Origin: Fusarium oxysporum f. sp. lycopersici 4287
Lineage: Eukaryota; Ascomycota; Sordariomycetes; Hypocreales; Nectriaceae
Assembly (NCBI RefSeq): GCF_000149955.1
Contig: NC_030993.1
Coordinates: 531,049 to 595,048, forward strand
Direction of reading: 5' to 3'
DNA length: 64,000 nucleotides
The position numbers were made by a program, and so were the translations under genes. Positions 35,415-46,707 of the stretch are shown piece after piece. Each line of letters begins with the position of its first letter. Within the stretch, counting starts at the first letter, position 1. The notes under the pieces were generated by a model. That model was not told where the DNA came from, ran no database searches, and was given only the letters and a program-made list of their open reading frames with translations.

Positions 35415-35882
35415 ATGCCTTCAACAAAGTCCATCGCCGTCGTCGCGACCCTCGCAGCAGGCGTCACCGCAAACAACTGCAAGCCAACACCAAGACCCAC
35501 CACCACCACCATCACCGAAGCACCTACCACAACATCATCATGCCCCGCCTACACGCTCATCTCAGAACCAGCCGAAGATATAAACTGCAACGTACGCGGC
35601 GCACCCAAGGAGGGAGATAGTCAGGTTTTGGAGAGTCTATACCTTGAGGATTGCGCGCAAAAGTGTAAAGAGTTTGATCTTTTCAACTGTGAGCTTATTA
35701 GCTTTGAAGAACCGGCTTCGCCGACGGAGCAGGGAAGTTGTACGCTTTATCCGGATAATGAGATTGTGGAGATGCCGAGGGGTGGAGAGGTTGTTTATTA
35801 TGATTCGAGGTGTTTTGCATGTTATACGAGGGGAGGACGCGGGGGTGGGAGGAAGTTTAGGGGGAGGATTAGGAGGAGTTAG
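35415..35882 (+). CDS. Small cysteine-rich secreted protein (apple/PAN-like)
   Basis: Single exon, 155 aa from ATG 35415; the open frame extends upstream without need. Residues 1-19 are a signal peptide (MPSTKSIAVVATLAAGVTA). A Thr-rich linker (residues 25-42) and a compact domain with eight further cysteines follow. The pattern C-N-V-R-G-x-P ... C-A-x-K-C ... F-N-C-E-x-I-S-F ... C-T-L-Y ... D-S-R-C-F-x-C resembles the PAN/apple modules found in small fungal secreted proteins. The last 18 residues are Gly/Arg-rich and strongly basic (GGRGGGRKFRGRIRRS), unusual for an apple domain. It is a candidate extracellular effector or adhesin; no function can be assigned. Confidence 0.75.
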   Translation: MPSTKSIAVVATLAAGVTANNCKPTPRPTTTTITEAPTTTSSCPAYTLISEPAEDINCNVRGAPKEGDSQVLESLYLEDCAQKCKEFDLFNCELISFEEPASPTEQGSCTLYPDNEIVEMPRGGEVVYYDSRCFACYTRGGRGGGRKFRGRIRRS

Positions 35883-36174
35883 ATGTTTCTCGTGATGGAT
35901 TTATGGTGTTTTCAAGGCTGTATTTTTAGGTCGTTGATAGGAGGTTCTGGCGCGTTGTTGGCTGTTCACGCGTTCCCTCTTTATTTGGGTGAGGTGTACT
36001 GCTACAACTTACCCGGGTTTTCAGATTCCCACTATATGGTTAAGTCATGTCAGATGGCAATAATATGTCTTATTCATTCTTGAAGCTCATGGATCTTATC
36101 AGATAAGCATCTCTAGACTGGATCTTCTTGGCATTGTCTAAAAACAGTAAGTGACTGATCGGTTGTGAACCTTG

Positions 36175-38190
36175 ATGGATCCTCCACCAAAAAAAGAATT
36201 GGTCCAATAGAACCAGTGGCATTATTAACTTCACATCAACTCCCGCTACACATTTTGTATTTTTTTCAAACTATCCTTGATACACCGAAACGAGGTCGAT
36301 TTGAGGAAAGAAGTAAGTTTGTTCACTTTGACAGGTGGTTTTCTTTGACTTATGTGTGCTTCCAGTGCTTGACTATCTCTGGGGTGATACGAGTAAAGAG
36401 GAGAAGAGGTTGATACGAAAACTCGGTATGTTACTCCAACCTTTCGACGACAACGACAACTAACACTGAGCAGATTTCTTTATTCTTGTAGGTCACTTTT
36501 CACTTGTCCTCGGGTCCGAAACTAACGGAACAAGACTTTCTGTTGCTTTAGCTTCTTTTTCAATCATCTTGGTAAGTCTCATCATTGTAGCATCGATGAC
36601 GCTCTTCTGACGCCGAAGTCACAGACAGACAGGCCTTTGCCAATGCATATGTGAGTAAGATAAAAGAGCACGCAAGAGGGTGTTTTGGCTGACGGTGTAT
36701 TAGGTAGCAGGTCTCAAAGAAGCCCTCGAGCTGAGTGGCAACCAGTACAATGTCCTTCTCTCTATGGCCTCAGCAGGGTACGAACTCGCCCAAACCCCTA
36801 ACCAGGACCAACTGACATATTGTTAAGCATGCTGGTCGGTCAGATACCCAGCAGTATAATCATCCACAAGATCCGCCCTCGAATATGGATGTCTTCCATG
36901 GTCGTCGTGTGGGCAGGCCTCACCATGGCCAGCGCAGCCTGCAAGACATATGCTCAACTCTGTGCCGTTCGCTTCCTGATGGGTCTCGCTGAAGCAAGTA
37001 CTTATGCGGGATCTATATACATTATGGGCTCTTGGTAGTAAGTCTCACACCTTCCCATTCCACTAGCAAAGCTGACGATCTGACAGCAAATCCAACGAAA
37101 TCGCCAAACGCACCGCCATGTTCACTGTGGCTGGTCAAGTCGGAAAAATGTTTGCGGGAGCTATGATGGCTGCCATCCATGAGTCAATGGAAGGTCATGC
37201 CGGACTCGAGGGTTGGCAGTGGGTGTTTTTGATAGACGGCATCATCACTTTGCCTGTTGCTATCTTTGGCTTCTTCTTCTTTCCGGATGTACCTGAGTAC
37301 ACAGATGCCTCCTATCTGAGTGATAAGGAACGACAACTTGCGCTTGATCGACTACCGCCTAAGAAGGAAGACGGCCATGATATACAGGCGTGGAGTCTTG
37401 TCAAAAGGGTGATGGGACATCCGTTGCTGTGAGTAATCTTCACTCTTTTATCTAGCTTCGGTACTAATGGAGGTGGATAGTTATGTCTGCTGCGTCTTTG
37501 CAGTTCTTGGGTCGGCGCTTCAGTCTTATGTTGTACAGGGACTCATGCTTCTCTATCTCAAGTTTCGCAAGGACATTGACGGCTTCACACAGTCCGAAGT
37601 CAACACCCTCCCGATTCCTACCCACGCAGTCGGCATTGTTGCCGAGCTTTCCGTCTCATTCTTCATGGATCGGTACAACCGAAGAATGTCACTTGGTTTC
37701 TTGCTCTGCTCGATCCAAATAATCTGCAGCATTGTGTTGCTAATCCCTGGAATGTCAGTTGCAGGAAATCTCACAGCCTTGTACCTCTCAGCTTCAGCAT
37801 ACGGCATCAATCCTCTGCTTTATGGCTGGTCAAGCAACATTTTGGCCCGGACAGCAGATGATGCCGCTCGAAGTGTGACTCTAGCCTCAATGGCTGCAAG
37901 TGATGGACTACTGTGGACATTCTGGGGCATAGTCATGTTCCCTGCTGATCATGCACCTTACTGGCGGAATGGGTACATCGGTATGCTATGTGTTAGTGCT
38001 GCAATGGTTGGCTGGCTATTTGTTGTTCGTTGGGTAAGTTTGTCCCCATTACTATGATGCATGGTCTGAAAATGTCTAGCTTGATCGTTACACCGCAGAA
38101 AAGTATCCTGCTGGTGAGCATACAGATGCCTCGTCTTTGGTAGTGACGGAAGTAAACTATTCCACAATGGATCAGAATAAGGCAGTTTGA
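36175..38190 (+). CDS. MFS permease of the anion:cation symporter (Dal5/Liz1) type, many introns and micro-exons
   Basis: Phase-consistent exons from LDYLWGD onward: 36366-36425, 36474-36487 (14 nt), 36535-36571 (37 nt) and 36625-36650 (26 nt), then five more exons, the last ending at 38190. Joining the small exons yields DFFIL, TFCCFSFFFNHL and DRQAFANAYVAGLKE, the expected first helix and loop of this family, which validates them. Later features: GQIPSSIIIHKIRPRIW, RFLMGLAEASTYAGS (TM4), GWQWVFLIDGIITLP, a long central loop, then six more helices to VRW|LDRYTAEKYP. Members carry allantoate, nicotinate, pantothenate or similar carboxylates. The start is unsettled: an exon ends at 36312 (RFEER) but shows no in-frame ATG, and ATG 36175 is only a guess. 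Confidence 0.8.
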
Positions 38191-38395
38191 GACTTCACAA
38201 AAGAAAGTGGTTGTCTCGAAAGAGATTTGAAATAGTATAGGAAGCGAGTCAATTTAGCTAAGACACCATGAATACAACCCCATTTTGCCTCCTACCAACC
38301 TGGGTTACTACCTTGCCGTCTTTTATATTCAATTCTAAAAATGGAGGTAGCAACGTAACTGCCATCTCACAATCCGCCCCTCAAGTTTCCATCAT

Positions 38396-39917
38396 TTACA
38401 CCATTGTATCTATGATACATCGTTCTTGAAACAGGGTAAGCTTCTTCTCGAGTTCTTCAGCAATCTCCCAAGAGAGTCGGAAAGGAGTCTTGGATCCTTC
38501 AGGGTTCAGAATTCTGATCTTGTTGCGCTTCTTCAACAGAGGACGGCGCCCCTTGCACGACTTGCAGGACCGCATTACAGCAGTGTTGGCCTTGCAGGCC
38601 TTGCAAACCCACGCGCGGAAGATCTCTTTAGTTTCAACATCAAGAATGGGAATGCCACCAACGTTACGCTCAGGCCGCCCTTTGAGCTGAGCCAGCGATT
38701 GTAAATCAGAGAAGCTGCCAGAGATAGTAGCAGGTCCTTCGTCGAGCGAAAAGAATGGATGACCAGCTTTGGTGTAAGTAGCGGCTGAGATGGGGCTCTT
38801 TGGGGGGTCCTGGCCCGTAACTCGCTTGAAACTGCTACTGTTGAGGATCTGCAAGTTGACTGTGACTGTGGACGTCTTTTTGTATTCGCCCTTGGGCTGT
38901 TCCATGATGTTTTGACGGATGAGACCGCCAGCAGCGATGTTCATCTCTGGCTCTTCAGTCATTGAGCTACCACCACGAAGACGAACAAAAAGATGAAGAA
39001 GTGATCCCTAAGGTTCACAATTCTGGTTAGCATTTAAAAGACTACTTGATCTGGTATGACGGCGATTCAAACATACGTTCTTAAGATTGTAGTCGCACAG
39101 CCTCAGCTTGTCTGCGAGATAGTCAGCTTACTGGGAGCCTGGCATTGATGAAGCGTGTAGTCCATACTTTTAAGCTGTTGCGATGACGATACCAAGCTTT
39201 GATAGGCAACATCGACTCCAGCCTTTGCTTTGACGAGCAACTTTAGTGTTTCGACTCTGCTGAAACGCGAAAGGAAGTAGTTGGATGTTTCGCCGTTGAG
39301 ATCTTTGACCATGATGTTGATGTTGTCCTTGGGACCAGAGAGGAGAGGATCAAGACGCGTGATGTCAAACTGAATGCCGGCGGTGGACTCTTCACCGTTC
39401 ATTTGGGCCTCGACGGAACAGTTGGTTGAGATGGGCATGGCTACAAACTGACGAACTTGGCCGGGCTCAGTAGCGACACCGTCTATCCACTTCTGGTCGG
39501 GAACAACAATGTAATCCTGGATACTCTTCTCTTGCTTCAAGAGCTGTCGACGACGAAGTTCGGTCGCAAAGGTTGGAGCTCTGGGCTCACCCGAGACGAT
39601 GTTGACGTTACCGACGTGGATTCTGATGGCGTAGTTCTTTCTACTCTCAAAGTCGATCCATAAAGCCTCGCGTTCTGTTACATGAAATGTAAGTATTGGT
39701 CAATGAGAAGAGGCCAGGTGTGCTCACGATACATGGGGATAAACATGCCGCCTTTCTGTGCCATCGATAGGGGAAGCTTTCTAGCATAGTCTTCGATCTT
39801 GAATAGTGGAAAGATGCCCTCATCCGGTGGGAGTCCGCTGGTGTTTTTGTTGTCAGGGACGCGGATTGTGCGCCTGAAGGTGATGGTCAAGTCATCGATT
39901 GTGACGCCCTCCGACAT
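38396..39917 (-). CDS. Protein with internal ubiquitin-like domain ending RLRGG and C-terminal Cys4 cluster
   Basis: Four exons: 39917-39728, 39674-39168, 39111-39077 and 39007-38396, giving 447 aa. The N-terminal part (residues 1-180) is FRRTIRVPDN, QKGGMFIPMY, IRIHVGNVNIVSG, QKSIQDYIVVPDQ-like (here QEKSIQDYIVVPDQ), and RQFVAMPI, a conserved fungal arrangement of unknown function. Residues about 182-257 match ubiquitin end to end: IMVKDLNGET, ETLKLLVKAKAGV, then across two introns LRLCDYNLKNGSLLHLF and VRLRGG. The tail (258-447) has a CKAC...CKSC pair in a Lys-rich context, like a zinc knuckle. The two small introns are needed to complete the ubiquitin fold, which supports them. Whether the Gly-Gly is processed is unknown. 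Confidence 0.85.
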
Positions 39918-40643
39918 AGAAACTTTTAGAGTCTATGGGGTCAGATCCTCCATCATCTTGTCGGCTGTCTTGGGGGACGATGCAAGATGAGATTGTGTTG
40001 TGTTGGAGGAAGGGTTGCTCAAGTGAGAGGAATGAGTTTTAGGAGTTGATTTAGTGATGTGCTGAACCCCTGCTGTGATAATGTTGTATACCGAGTAGAG
40101 AGAGTGGCTCAGTAGCGGTGATGTGAAGGTGAAAGGTGAAAGACTAGATAGAGTGAACAGTGATGGAAGACTCTCTCCCTTTTCAAGGTGATAACCCTGC
40201 AACTCCCAGGTATTGAGAGTAAAAGGACATGGCAAGGAGCTCACAAGGAGATGGAGCACAGATTCATCGTGCTCCGGGTTCTGAAACAATTCAATCTTAT
40301 TATGGTAGCCTTTTGTGATGCAGCAGTGATTCACTGATATGCCGCGAACTTTTTACTGCTGCATAATATTATGCTTGACTGACAACGTTGATTCCTAGCG
40401 GGGATGTCACGGTCAAATTGTATCTTTCATTACTTTAACAACTCTCTGCCTGTGATTTTCTTTTACAAATTGGCAATAGTAACAACTTCTACTGTGTCTT
40501 GAAGTTTTAGTGTCATGGTAATCATATCGTCCTCCAGCATAGTTAGATTCAGCTTCGTTACCTTTACCATCTAGCGTCGCGATGATGCCATGTTTGTAAG
40601 ATTCCTATTCGATGATGGGAGAAAAATTGTCATCAAATACACC
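39918..40643. other. Intergenic
   Basis: Promoter and 5' UTR of the ubiquitin-like-domain gene (pyrimidine-rich on the minus strand), then spacer up to the tRNA. No gene seen. Confidence 0.4.
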
Positions 40644-40733
40644 GGCCGCGTGGCCTAATGGCTAAGGCGCTAGATTTCGGTCTCCATCTTCTGAACTCTC
40701 TAGAGATTCCAGGTTCGACTCCTGGCGTGGTCG
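40644..40733 (+). tRNA. tRNA-Arg (UCG) with a 17-nt intron
   Basis: Cloverleaf elements read directly: acceptor GGCCGCG paired with CGTGGTC (two G-U pairs), discriminator G, and D-stem GCCT/AGGC with loop AATGGCTA. The anticodon stem is CTAGA/TCTAG with loop TTTCGG..C and anticodon TCG at 40677-40679. The T-arm is CCAGG-TTCGACT-CCTGG. The extra 17 bases (40681-40697) sit one base 3' of the anticodon, the standard tRNA intron position. UCG reads Arg CGA codons. Confidence 0.93.
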
Positions 40734-40944
40734 ACACACGATCTTCGGATCCTTCCTTTTGCAAATTTTTGCGTTTGAGGTGGGTCGTTGGAGAATAGAC
40801 TAAGCCACCACAAGAGCTCTCCTCCGCTTCTCCAATGTTTTATAAAGACTTTTTTAAGAATGATAAGCTTGAACCTGTTTTTATACGTTTCACGTTCTAT
40901 TTATTACCAATTCTCATTCAACTATATCATATGATATTTGTCGT

Positions 40945-42228
40945 TTAAATGTTGTTTACAACTGGCGTAGCAGTCTTGTCATCTCCATTCGAAGGCATAA
41001 GCTCATTCTCAATGCTGCTCGGCTTCTCGGGGACAGTCTTCTTGCGTAGTCCAAAGCATGTCGTCAGTGGTGTAAACACACCAAGGTTACCGTATCGCTC
41101 CATGTAAGTCATGGAGCAGAAGCAGATAATCACGACCAGCCAATAAACGTTGTAAGAGACAACAGACCCGATTGTCGCAGAGTTCTGCCAACCAAGAATG
41201 GCATTGAAAATACCCCAGCCACCACCACCGTTGAGCTCAGCGTTGCAGCAGTTGACGTGCCAGACACTCTTGTGGATGTCGTAAGAACCAGGGCCAGAGC
41301 CAACCTCTGCTGCATCACCTCCGATGATGTTGTTCCAGGCGTGAATTTCGAAGGCCCAGACGGCTTTGCTGAAGAGTCCGGCGGCGACGAGATACAAGAA
41401 ACCAGTGGAGATGATGAGGAAGATTTGGAGAGATGTTGTGTTTCCTCCTCTGGTTAAGATAGTCAGCCGCTAGGCCCTCTCATGAAGTGTGGAAGAGTTA
41501 ACGTACCTGTAAATGATGTATCCAACGACGCAACCAGCTGCAAGGCCACAAATAACAGCCAAAGGAAACGAAGAAGCTGGAAGCCCCAAACTGACACCTC
41601 CGATATACACAACAGCCTCAAGACCCTCCCTCAGAACGGTGATGAAAGGCAGAATAAACATGACATGCTTCTCCGACCAAAGCTTGAAACGGCTCATGAG
41701 ACCAGAAGTAGCAATCGCATCTTTCTTATCCAGAGCCTGCATCAACTTAACCCTCCACTTCTCCTGAAGTTTATTAACTCTCAAAAGAGCAGCGCCCATA
41801 ATAGAGATAATAATCGCCGCAATAAGACTGAAGCTTCCTTCCCAGATGTCTTCTGTTTTGCTGAAGACATCTTTGCCGAGGGAGTAGAATGCTCCGATCA
41901 TACCGGCGCCGATGCAGATACAGATGGCGAGGCCGAGACCTACACCAATCCATACCTGATTCTTTGTTAGATTGAAAGGAGGATGAAGTTGAGGAGGGGG
42001 AAAGCACCTGTTTGAGAAGGCGTTTGTAGGTTTCTTTATCGTCCTCGCCGCCGACACTCTGCTTCAAGAATGCTAGAAGGACGGAGACGATGATGCTTGT
42101 TTCGAGACATTCTCGGAAACAGATGAAAAAGACTATTTGGATAATTGTTAGACATTTCGAGCCATGACTGGATGAGATCCTTAGCCAAGTGGTTACATAC
42201 TGGGAACAGCAAAGACGTTGACTGTCAT
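40945..42228 (-). CDS. FTR1: High-affinity iron permease
   Basis: Four exons: 42228-42201, 42132-42008, 41955-41507 and 41449-40945, giving 368 aa. Seven-helix permease of the OFeT family. The first iron-binding motif is FRECLETSI in TM1 (the family consensus is REGLE; fungal paralogues often have Cys here). The second is the canonical [12 protein letters not shown] in TM4. Downstream are [14 protein letters not shown], and a Cys/Trp-rich C-terminal loop ([35 protein letters not shown]). It imports Fe(III) delivered by its ferroxidase partner across the plasma membrane. It is divergently transcribed from FET3 across a 728-bp promoter with GATA motifs, so iron-repressed expression through an SreA-type GATA factor is likely (inference). 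Confidence 0.95.
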
Positions 42229-42956
42229 GATGATATGAGCTCGTTGGCCACAGACCAGGCAATCAGGTACAAGTTTGAAGATATACGGACGAGAAACTCA
42301 TGAGATCTTGGGTATGAGGGGATATGCAATGGAACGAAACAATATATTGATGCGCGCCCAAGTCGCTTTCACAAGACAGTGGACCATCCGAATTGACTTT
42401 ATCCCTCCCACACTACGACGCCATTAGCGCCGCCAAAGATCCCAGCCTCAGTGCCGACTTTTCCGAGTCAAGTCATCTGCCTGTAAAAAAGATGGATAAG
42501 ATAACTTCTGACACTGCGCTAATCACTTCTATTCTTCACTGGCGCTTCACTTGCCAGTGCCGACTTTCCGAGATCTGGTGCGTCTGACGCCATCTGATTT
42601 GACAAGATCGATAAGATAAATTAATCGCGCTCCCGATTATCCGATAGTTATCAATCTAGACTGTGGAATTGTTGACTCTAATGGGCTGATCCTCGTATCT
42701 TGGGCGTGCCGGTTATCCAGAGTTTGGTGCCAAAAGTAAGGTTACTTACTCAATTGCAACTAGAGCTAGGTTTCCGGTACCATGTGGCTTGGTGAGGAAT
42801 TGCCGCAGTCTTTATCTGATCTGTTCCCTGCATGGCTTTGGATGGGCAAATGCAACTTGAGCCTGTCACCAATTAATCTAGTTCATCTTTCTTCATCAGC
42901 TCCGCGAGCGTATACAGAAACAAGACTGATGAATTAGAACTCAAGTAGCAGTCGCG
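42229..42956. promoter_or_regulatory. FTR1-FET3 bidirectional promoter with GATA sites and a repeated module
   Basis: Contains GATAAGATAA at 42495-42504 and 42610-42619, each in the context GAT(G/C)GATAAGATAA. An ATCAGATAA (reverse strand) lies at 42812-42820, fitting the ATCWGATAA site described for fungal iron-responsive GATA repressors. The sequence CAGTGCCGACTTT(T)CCGAG occurs at 42449-42467 and again at 42555-42572, so a unit of about 106-115 bp carrying one GATA pair is repeated imperfectly. Confidence 0.65.
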
Positions 42957-44978
42957 ATGTTTCTACCACTCATCGTCTCATCGCTGGCCATCCTCTTTGC
43001 CGGACCAACGGTTAGTGCAAAGGATGTGCATTTCGACTGGAACATCACATGGACGACTGCAAACCCCGATGGATTACAAGCGCGTCCTGTAATCGGCATC
43101 AACAACCAATGGCCTCTCCCAGTCATCAACATCACAAAAGGCGACAGAATCGTCGCAAAAGTGACGAATCAATTGGGGAACCAGTCAACTACCATTCATT
43201 GGCATGGAATGTACCAAAATGGAACAAATTTCATGGATGGACCTGCTATGGTGACACAATGCAACATCCCCACTGGCGCTTCCATCACATACAACTTCAC
43301 GGTGAGTCTGGTCCATAAGCTGTGAAAGGAGCAGGTCTGATTCTTGACAGGCCGACCAAGTCGGAACTTATTGGTATCACTCTCACACAAGAGCTCAGTA
43401 CCCAGATGGTCTACGCCAAGCACTCATCATTCAAGATCCCAAGAATCCATATGCAGGTGAATACGACGAAGAGCACGTCATCACACTGTCAGATTGGTAT
43501 CACGACGAAATGCCAGATCTCATGAAACAATTCGTCTCCTACAAGAACCCCACCGGCGCAGAGCCCGTTCCAAATTCAGCACTCATGAATGACACACAGA
43601 ACATGACTCTTCCCGTCGAGCCTGGGAAAACCTATCTTCTTCGTTTGGTGAACGTGGGTGCTTTTGCATCTCAGTACTTCTGGATTGAAGGGCATACTAT
43701 GAAGATCGTTGAGGTTGATGGCGTCTGGACAAAGCCTGCTGAGACGGATATGATTTACATTGCTAGTGCTCAACGGTACGCTGTGTTGGTTACGATGAAG
43801 AATGAGACTGGGGCGAATTACCCTATGATGGCTAGTATGGATACGGTAAGTTGACCCTTCTGGACGCTGTATTATTATACAAGCTGATCATCTGTATTGG
43901 TAGAGTTTGTTCGACTCTATTCCTGATGGTCTAAACTGGAATGTCACAGGCTGGCTTGAGTACGATTCCGACAAGAAGCTTCCCCCAGCTGCTGTCTTGA
44001 ATGAATTTGAGCCTTATGATGACTTCAAGCTTGTTCCCACAGACGGGGAGAAGTTGTTAGAAAAGGCCGATCACACCATCACCTTGGATCTCACGATGAA
44101 CAACCTTGGTGACGGCGCGAACTAGTAAGCGGCCCTCCATACCTTTGTCCTCTGACAAAGATTAGTACATTCATACTGACGACTTTTAGTGCCTTCTTCA
44201 ACGACATCTCCTACGTTTCACCCAAGGTCCCAACTTTATATACCGTCCTATCCGCAGGCGAAAATGCAACCAACCCAACCGTTTATGGAACCGACACAAA
44301 CTCCTTCGTCCTCAAACACGGCGAGATTGTGGAAATAGTTCTCAACAACGATGACTCTGGAAGGCATCCTTTCCATCTCCACGGCCAAACATTCCAAGTC
44401 GTGCACCGCAGTGAAGAAAACGCAGGCCACTATAATGCATCGTGGACTAACATTACTTACCCATCCGTGCCAATGCGAAGAGATACATTCCTCGTGTATC
44501 CACAGGGAAATTTCGTCATTCGATTCCCAGCTACTAATCCAGGTACGTCAACGCAAAGCGACCTGTAATAAGCAGGATCTAACTGTGATAGGTGTCTGGC
44601 TCTTCCACTGTCATATCGAATGGCACATGGATACTGGTCTGATCGCAACGATGATTTCGTCACCACTTCAAATGCAGAAGACTTTGACGATTCCAGAGGA
44701 ACATAAGAAGATTTGTGCGGATCAGGGGATTTCGACTGTTGGTAATGCAGCTGGCAACACCGAGGACTATCTGGATTTGACCGGGCAGAACATGATGGTG
44801 CCTCCTCTGCCATCTGGTTTCACTACGAAAGGTTACGTGGCCATTGTGTTTAGCTGTGTGGCAGGCGTTCTTGGCCTTGCCTCGATTACTCTGTAAGCTG
44901 CCCCCTTTCTCAAAACATTTCGTAACGATACTGATGATTCTGTATAGGTATGGATCCGCTCCTATTGCGGCCAAGTAA
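42957..44978 (+). CDS. FET3: Plasma-membrane multicopper ferroxidase
   Basis: Six exons: 42957-43301, 43351-43845, 43904-44124, 44190-44542, 44592-44892 and 44948-44978, giving 581 aa. Signal peptide to about residue 22 (FAGPTVSA). Copper ligands: [30 protein letters not shown] and [13 protein letters not shown] (type 1 Cys flanked by the type 3 His pair). Eight or so N-glycosylation sequons are present. A C-terminal transmembrane helix ([23 protein letters not shown]) anchors it outside the cell, as in Fet3p and unlike secreted laccases. It oxidises Fe(II) and hands Fe(III) to FTR1. The last exon is only 31 nt, encoding the short cytosolic tail. A one-per-locus pair with FTR1 is the standard fungal reductive iron-uptake arrangement. 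Confidence 0.95.
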
Positions 44979-45080
44979 AGAAAAATGTTTATGTGTTATA
45001 GAGAAAATATTCTGGAATAATATTTTTGAGAGCTATTTAATAATGTTTCCATCTGGAAAATTGCTGCATGCTGGAGCCGC

Positions 45081-46707
45081 TTACTCTTGGAATACCCAAG
45101 TGACATCCTCCCAACCCTCTCTCCTCCTTAACCTAAATCCAGGATCGAATCCTCCCCAATCCGGCATTCTCGGCCCAACTCCAACCCCAGGATCCCTTGA
45201 CTTTGGCAAACTCAGCCCCTCAGCCTCAAAGCTAAGCGCAACGACACCAACGAATCCCAGTATCTCCGTAAACGCAAACTTGCGGCCAGGACATAGATGC
45301 TTTCCACCTCCGAATGACAACTGTGAGCCTCTTCTCTTCTTCTCATCTTGCACCGATACATCTAAGAAGCGCTCAGGTTTGAAGGTATTCGCGTCTGGAC
45401 CCCAGATCTCGTCGATGAAGTGAGTCACTGATGGCGCCCACTGGATGTTGAATCCCTTTTTGAGCAGATAACTTCGGCCCTGTGCGTCTTGGACCTTGGT
45501 GTCTTCCATGACTCTCCTGTTGCCGATGGAATGAAGATAGTGACGAAGGGATTCTTGATAGCAGGCGTGGAGGAAGGGACAGCATTTCTCTAGCTTTCTA
45601 ACGTCAAATGTCGCTGTCTTCCCGTCGGGCCCATTTGTGATAATAGTAATCTCCTCAATCTCAGCTCGCACACGAGATAAGTAATGTGGGTTTGTCAAGA
45701 CGTGGACGAAAAGCCAGAATAAAGTGGGCGCAGTGTTGGTAACTCCAACCCAAGGCAACAGCGTTTCCATGTGAGCTAGGTCGTCATCCGTAAAGCCAGT
45801 GCTACGAAGAAACTTAACTCTATCGCGTATAATGTCAGAGACACCGTCTTCAAGCTCGCTTCCAGATTCATAGTAGGTCAGAAGCAGGTTGTTGATCTCT
45901 CTTCTCGCATTGATCGCCTTTTTGGTAATGAAGCTTGGGACACCCAACGCCACAAACATGGATTGTTTATCAAATGTCCTGTCGACGATTAATGACCAAA
46001 ACAATGATAAGGCTCCAAGAAGACTCACCACATGAGATGCGCCTTATCCACCGTCAACGGATTCTTCGCCCCGAAAAGAGCTGTCGCCGTTGCATCCGTC
46101 AAGATATCCCGAAGCCAAATAAATACATCAGGTGCATCTAGTTCTTCTCCAGGTCGAATAGGATTAAGATACGTCATGAGCCTTGTCAAAGCGCTAAGAT
46201 TCAACCTGTGCAGTGGTTCACCCATAAGAGTAGACTGAATGATCGACAGCCCCGTCTTCAAATATTCCTTATCAGAAATTAGATCTCCTGCATTCTGGCT
46301 CAGACCCCACATCGCTTTGGAGAACTCGACAAGAAATGGATCGAACGAAATATCGTTGTTTTTCAAGGCTGATTGGATGAGATCAGGGGAGTTGATGATA
46401 TAGACTTTGCCGTTTAGCATGGGGAGGGTGCAGATGGGCATTCTGCGTTCTTTACTGTGACCGGTCAGAATTGTATGCCGTTGCGTGTTCATTGGAGGCT
46501 GGAGAATTACAAGAGTCGAACATAGAATCCGCCGCCCTCGCTGAACATCGAGATGATGTGTCCTACCAGCGGAACTCGAGGGTTAAGCAGCGGTGGCTCG
46601 AGGGATTCGAGGGAGGGCGATACATAGCGACTCAATAGAAACAACAGTCCAGTTAAAGTCACAATGACCCACGTATTCGGCAGAGAAACATTATCCCAAA
46701 ACATCAT
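45081..46707 (-). CDS. Cytochrome P450 monooxygenase
   Basis: Three exons: 46707-46511, 46454-46029 and 45978-45081, giving 506 aa, normal for a microsomal P450. N-terminal membrane anchor VIVTLTGLLFLLSRY, then proline-containing hinge PPLLNPRVPLVGH. The I-helix region is degenerate (WVGVTNTAPTLFW in place of AGxDTT). The K-helix ExxR is ESLRH, the PERF-like motif is FKPERFL, and the heme loop is FGGGKHLCPGRKFA with the axial Cys. The N-T-A in the I-helix and the overall pattern resemble the CYP7B1/CYP8-like fungal group, in which the usual acid/alcohol pair is replaced. Substrate unknown. It lies tail-to-tail with FET3, only about 100 bp apart. Confidence 0.88.
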
